From: Actinomycetes bacterium
GTDB lineage: Bacteria > Actinomycetota > Actinomycetes > Actinomycetales > Microbacteriaceae
DNA length: 8,299 nucleotides
Direction: 5' to 3'
Assembly: GCA_023390155.1 (NCBI GenBank)
Contig: JAEWDJ010000343.1
Span: forward strand, 1 to 8,299
Of the stretch, positions 5,530 to 8,299 are shown piece after piece. Numbering within the stretch: the first letter of the stretch is position 1; the number at the start of each line of letters is the position of its first letter. A program made the translations under genes and the position numbers. A model generated the notes under the pieces. It searched no databases. It was not told the origin of the DNA and was given only the letters and a program-made list of their open reading frames with translations.

Positions 5530-6287
5530 GCTACGTCGATTGGATCCGCGAGCAGATCGTCGAGCAGCTCAAGACGGGGAAAGAGGGGCTCGACTGGATC
5601 GACGCGAACGGTCCGGAGATGATCCGGACGGCGATGAACATCTACCTCGACACGATCCTCCACCTGCCCATCCCCGGCGCGTTCACCGACCGATTCGCGG
5701 ATGAGGCGATCGCCAAGCTGCAGGAGGGCACTGCCGAGATCCGGAAAGCACTGAGCGAGGCCGAGAAGGCGATCGCCTATGTCGGAAGCCCGGACCGCCT
5801 CCGTGCGGCGGCGACCGCGATCGGCGACCAGGTGATCGCCCCCTCCCGAGAGCTCGCACCGACGCTCGTGCTCGGCAAGCTCCCGTCGACATCGTCGTCC
5901 AACTGGAATGACGGCGAGGCGAGCGAGGCGTACGTGCGGGCTGTGGACGGCCGGGCCGACGCCGTCACGAAGGTCGACACGTATGCAAACCCGATCTCGT
6001 CTGCTCTCGACGATCTGGCCGACGCCATCGAGAACCACTATCTGGCGGTGCTCGGAGCTATCGCAGGGTCGGTGGTCGCGATCCTCGGCATCGTGGAGGC
6101 GATCATCGCCTGCGTCGGTGTCGTGACGATCCCGGCGGCGGTCATCGGCATCATCAGCGCGGTGGTCGGTGCGGTCGGGGCTGCGATCGGCTTCTACCAG
6201 GTGTTCGTGACCGCCGAGCAGAACGCGCGCTCCATCACCGGCGACCTGAGCGGCGAGATTCCGGCCTGGCCGCGGGTGCTGGCATGA
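5526..6287 (+). CDS. WXG-like protein with C-terminal hydrophobic hairpin, candidate type VII effector
   Basis: A 253-residue protein without a recognised family. Residues 1-85 are mostly helical and end in a charged coil-like stretch (60-84). Residues about 86-170 look like a WXG100 hairpin: SPDRLRAAATAIGD starts the first helix, the turn has W127-N-D-G130, and EASEAYVRAV resembles the same position of the WXG100 protein at the head of the operon. Residues about 173-228 form two long Gly/Ala/Ile/Val-rich hydrophobic segments separated by a Pro at 203, followed by a short polar tail. There is no signal peptide, so export would depend on type VII secretion; alternatively it is an ordinary membrane protein. 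It overlaps the preceding stop by four bases. GC content and codon choice are visibly less extreme than in the genes before it. Effector function is an inference. Confidence 0.75.
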   Translation: MSYVDWIREQIVEQLKTGKEGLDWIDANGPEMIRTAMNIYLDTILHLPIPGAFTDRFADEAIAKLQEGTAEIRKALSEAEKAIAYVGSPDRLRAAATAIGDQVIAPSRELAPTLVLGKLPSTSSSNWNDGEASEAYVRAVDGRADAVTKVDTYANPISSALDDLADAIENHYLAVLGAIAGSVVAILGIVEAIIACVGVVTIPAAVIGIISAVVGAVGAAIGFYQVFVTAEQNARSITGDLSGEIPAWPRVLA

Positions 6288-6331
6288 GCGGCTACGTATG
6301 GTGTCGCTCTGGAGTGGAGGTAGGAGAATGA
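6284..6331 (+). CDS. Possible 15-codon bridging ORF
   Basis: ATG 6284 overlaps the stop of the 253-residue gene as ATGA. The frame reads MSGYVWCRSGVEVGE and ends at TGA 6329-6331, which overlaps the ATG of the next gene as ATGA. Without it, the next gene would be the only one of the operon that does not overlap its predecessor. It may act only to hand ribosomes on to the next gene. The peptide has no recognisable similarity, and both overlaps could be chance, because ATGA and a purine-rich Shine-Dalgarno region are common. Confidence 0.3.
   Translation: MSGYVWCRSGVEVGE
6316..6321 (+). promoter_or_regulatory. Shine-Dalgarno site of the first paralogous membrane protein
   Basis: GGAGGT, six bases before ATG 6328. 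It favours 6328 over the in-frame ATG 6298, which has no ribosome binding site. Starting at 6328 also makes this protein align without gaps to the downstream paralog. Confidence 0.75.
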
Positions 6332-6771
6332 TCGGATCCGACCCCGCAGCCCTCCGGCTACCCGACCGGCGTGGCTCGGCGATCCTGGCTTGGAAGGTCG
6401 TCACCTTCGTTTCCCTCGGGCTCGCGATCCTGGGCTGGCTCGCGTTCATCCTGCTGATGTTCGTCGCCTTGTACTCCGGCGACGCTACGCCCGTCACTGT
6501 GGACCTCGTCGTGACCGGTGTGCTCATGATCCTCGGCTTCGCGGGTATCGCCGTCGTCGCCCGCCAGCAGGCGGCGCAGCGGGAGGACCTGGCCGACGCG
6601 CTCACGGTCGCCGGCCACGCCGGTGTGGACGTCCGCCGGCTCCAGGCCGGGCGCCCTGTCCCGTCTCCTCTGGGTGTCGAATTGCGGCTGCGCCGCGGGC
6701 GCGACGGATCCGGCTCGCGCCTGCTGCTCGTCGACGCTTTCGCGCTCGCTTCGGCCCAGGGCAACCGATGA
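6328..6771 (+). CDS. Two-TM membrane protein with conserved cytosolic tail, paralog 1
   Basis: A 147-residue protein of unknown function. The N-terminal 20 residues are polar, two membrane segments follow (about 24-48 and 57-78) joined by a short loop containing YSGD, and then comes a hydrophilic C-terminal tail. The tail contains ALTVAGHAGVDVRRLQAGRP (91-110), then VPSP and GVELRLRR (116-123), nearly identical to the next gene. By the positive-inside rule the basic tail is probably cytoplasmic. The stop overlaps the next ATG as ATGA. It uses more A/T-ending codons than its paralog. Plausible roles are immunity or anchoring protein for the upstream WXG-like protein, but nothing in the sequence proves this. 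Confidence 0.8.
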   Translation: MIGSDPAALRLPDRRGSAILAWKVVTFVSLGLAILGWLAFILLMFVALYSGDATPVTVDLVVTGVLMILGFAGIAVVARQQAAQREDLADALTVAGHAGVDVRRLQAGRPVPSPLGVELRLRRGRDGSGSRLLLVDAFALASAQGNR

Positions 6772-7208
6772 GTGCCCCGGCGACCTCGGGGGTCGCGCTC
6801 CGGGATGCCTTCGGCGGCTCCATCCGCGCCTGGAAGGGCACGGGCGTGACGGCCCTGAGCCTGGCGATCCTGGGCGCCCTCGGCGTGCTCGTGCTGCTGT
6901 TCGTCGGGCTGTATTCCGGCGACTATGCCCCGCTGCTGGTCACCGGGCTCGTCACCGTCCTCCTGGCGCTGATCGGCATCATCTCGGTCGCCGTCGTGTT
7001 CACGAAGCAGAACGACCAGCGCGACGCCCTCTCCGACGCGCTCACGCTCGCCGGCCACGCGGGCGTCGATGTGCGGCGGCTGCAGGCGGGCCGGCCGGTG
7101 CCGTCGCCGCAGGGCGTCGAGCTGCGGCTGCGTCGGGAGAAGGACGACGCGGGCGCGCGCTGGCTGCTGGTCGACGCGTACGCGTATGCGCCGCGGCCGA
7201 CGGCCTAG
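6768..7208 (+). CDS. Two-TM membrane protein with conserved cytosolic tail, paralog 2
   Basis: A 146-residue paralog of the preceding protein, aligning end to end without gaps until the last few residues. Two membrane segments (about 25-48 and 54-78) share the LYSGD loop (48-52). The tail motif at residues 95-114 is identical in all 20 positions, followed by GVELRLRR and a shared LLVDA near the C-terminus. ATG 6768 overlaps the previous stop as ATGA. It is the last gene of the operon, with six bases to the convergent oxidase gene. The longer open frame beginning at 6390 is a shadow of paralog 1. Function unknown. Confidence 0.82.
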   Translation: MSAPATSGVALRDAFGGSIRAWKGTGVTALSLAILGALGVLVLLFVGLYSGDYAPLLVTGLVTVLLALIGIISVAVVFTKQNDQRDALSDALTLAGHAGVDVRRLQAGRPVPSPQGVELRLRREKDDAGARWLLVDAYAYAPRPTA

Positions 7209-7214
7209 CGCCTC

Positions 7215-8299
7215 CTACTCCCCCAGCACGCGACGCAGGTAGGTGTTCTCGAACCGGCGCTCGGGGTCCAGGCGGTCGCGCACGGCCAGGAAGTCGTCGA
7301 ACCGCGGGTAGACGGTGCGCAGTGACGCGGCGTCGCGGTAGTGCATCTTGCCCCAGTGCGGCCGGCCCTCGTGCGCGGTCATGATCTCCTCGACGGCCCG
7401 GAAATAGGCGGTGGGGTCCTCCCGGTAGTAGCGGTGGACGGCGATGTAGCCCGAGTCGCGGCCGTACGCGGTCGAGAGCCAGTTGTCGTCGGCGGCGGCC
7501 GAGCGCACCTCGATGGGGAAGGAGATGCGCCACCCGCGCTTCTCGATGAGCGCCTTCACCGCGGCGAGCGCCTCAGGCACCGCCTCGCGCGGGAGGGCGT
7601 ACTCCATCTCGCGGAAGCGCACCGTGCGGTTGGTCACGTAGACCCGCGGCGAGTGGTCGGTGAAGTCGCGGTTGCCGGTGAGCTTCTGCGCGAGGCGGCT
7701 GAACGGCGGGACGATCGCCGGGACGAGCGTGCCGGCTGCGCATACCCCGCGGTAGAGGCCGTTGGCGAGGAGCTCGTCGTCCATCCAGCGCCCGACCCGG
7801 GAGAGCGGCGCGCGCTGCTCGGTGAGCGGCAGGCGCGTGTTGGTCTTGGTGAGGGCCGTCTCGGTGTGCGGGAACCAGTAGAACTCGAAGTGGTCCTCGG
7901 CTGCCGACCGGGCGAGGTAGGCGTCGAGCACGTCCTGCAGCGGCTCGGGACGTTCGACGGCCTTCAGGAGGAAGGCGGGGACGCACTGGAGGGTGATGTC
8001 GAGGATGACGCCCAGCGCGCCGAGGCCGAGGCGTGCGGCGGGCAGGAGTTCGGCGTTCTCGGTCTCGCTGATGTGCAGCACCTCGCCCTGGCCCGTCACG
8101 AGGGTGAGGGCGACGATCTGGGTGGCGAGGCCGCCGAAGGAGCCGCCGGTGCCGTGCGTGCCGGTGGAGGTGGCGCCGGCGACGGTCTGGCGGTCGATGT
8201 CCCCCATGTTCTGGAGCGCGAGGCCGTGCGGGCGCAGGAGGGCCGGCAGCTGGTGGAGGTGCGTGCCTGCCGCGAGGGTGACCCGGCCCCGCGCGCCCG
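7215..8299 (-). CDS. FAD-dependent sugar-lactone oxidase (D-arabinono-/L-gulono-1,4-lactone oxidase family), C-terminal part
   Basis: The gene enters from the right edge; 360 residues are visible, and a full-length enzyme would be about 430-450, so the N-terminal flavin-attachment region is missing. The frame stays open above the internal ATG at 8207 with matching sequence (LAAGTHLHQLPALLRPHGLA), so that ATG is not the start. The FAD-domain motif QTVAGATSTGTHGTG is followed by the ALO domain. The ALO domain shows SFPIEVR, whose Glu and Arg match the catalytic pair in alditol/lactone oxidases, then HWGK (HWAK in animal gulonolactone oxidases), and the family-typical end LDPERRFENTYLRRVLG. Such enzymes oxidise a sugar lactone or polyol using FAD and pass electrons to oxygen or another acceptor; the exact substrate cannot be read. 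The stop TAG at 7215-7217 faces the membrane-protein operon convergently. Confidence 0.92.
   Translation of the reverse strand, partial: GARGRVTLAAGTHLHQLPALLRPHGLALQNMGDIDRQTVAGATSTGTHGTGGSFGGLATQIVALTLVTGQGEVLHISETENAELLPAARLGLGALGVILDITLQCVPAFLLKAVERPEPLQDVLDAYLARSAAEDHFEFYWFPHTETALTKTNTRLPLTEQRAPLSRVGRWMDDELLANGLYRGVCAAGTLVPAIVPPFSRLAQKLTGNRDFTDHSPRVYVTNRTVRFREMEYALPREAVPEALAAVKALIEKRGWRISFPIEVRSAAADDNWLSTAYGRDSGYIAVHRYYREDPTAYFRAVEEIMTAHEGRPHWGKMHYRDAASLRTVYPRFDDFLAVRDRLDPERRFENTYLRRVLGE

Noticed and set aside
6298..6327. Earlier ATG start for paralog 1
   Set aside because: It has no ribosome binding site, and the ten extra residues destroy the gap-free alignment with paralog 2; ATG 6328 follows GGAGGT at good distance.
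5463..7058. Long minus-strand open frame (531 codons) opposite the WXG operon
   Set aside because: Its translation is Arg/Asp/His-rich low-complexity text typical of the antisense of GC-rich genes, and it lies opposite several well-supported, overlapping genes.
7195..7205. GGCC-gac-GGCC inverted repeat at the end of paralog 2 as a terminator
   Set aside because: The stem is only four pairs with a tight loop and lies wholly inside codons; too weak to call.

Overview
The window is very GC-rich, uses GTG starts freely, packs genes with 4-bp overlaps, and carries WXG100 and LemA/HtpX genes plus apparently leaderless starts. This points to an actinomycete, most likely of the Microbacteriaceae type; the family-level placement is an inference from style and gene content, not from a marker gene. 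No intergenic stretch exceeds about 160 bases, and no tRNA, rRNA, IS element or CRISPR array was seen.

Layout. (1) Positions 1-483, plus strand: the C-terminal end of a YcaQ/AlkZ-like winged-helix (HTH_42) protein, cut by the window edge. (2) Positions 496-2002, minus strand: a lemA-htpX pair (membrane-anchored LemA, then an M48 zinc metalloprotease), convergent with gene 1 across a strong hairpin. (3) Positions 2159-4319, plus strand: a TetR-family regulator followed by a two-gene ABC-2 exporter (ATPase and permease, ATGA overlap). The exporter has its own promoter, and a near-palindrome that could be the TetR operator lies on its -10 box and start codon. (4) Positions 4389-7208, plus strand: a tightly coupled gene string. 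It holds a WXG100 protein, a YbaB/EbfC-like protein with two similar halves, a 107-residue helical protein, a 253-residue protein with a WXG-like segment and a C-terminal hydrophobic hairpin, a possible 15-codon bridging ORF, and two tandem paralogous two-TM proteins with an almost invariant cytosolic tail motif. (5) Positions 7215-8299, minus strand: a sugar-lactone oxidase of the D-arabinono-/L-gulonolactone oxidase type, cut by the window edge.

How they work together. The lemA-htpX pair probably belongs to envelope maintenance. The tetR-ABC unit looks like a self-contained, ligand-induced efflux module. The 4389-7208 string looks like a type VII secretion (ESX/WXG100) substrate locus without secretion machinery in view. 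One reading is a small Esx-type partner, accessory proteins, a membrane-active effector, and duplicated membrane proteins that could protect the producer or anchor the effector. That functional reading is a hypothesis, and this string is the least-described and most interesting part of the window.
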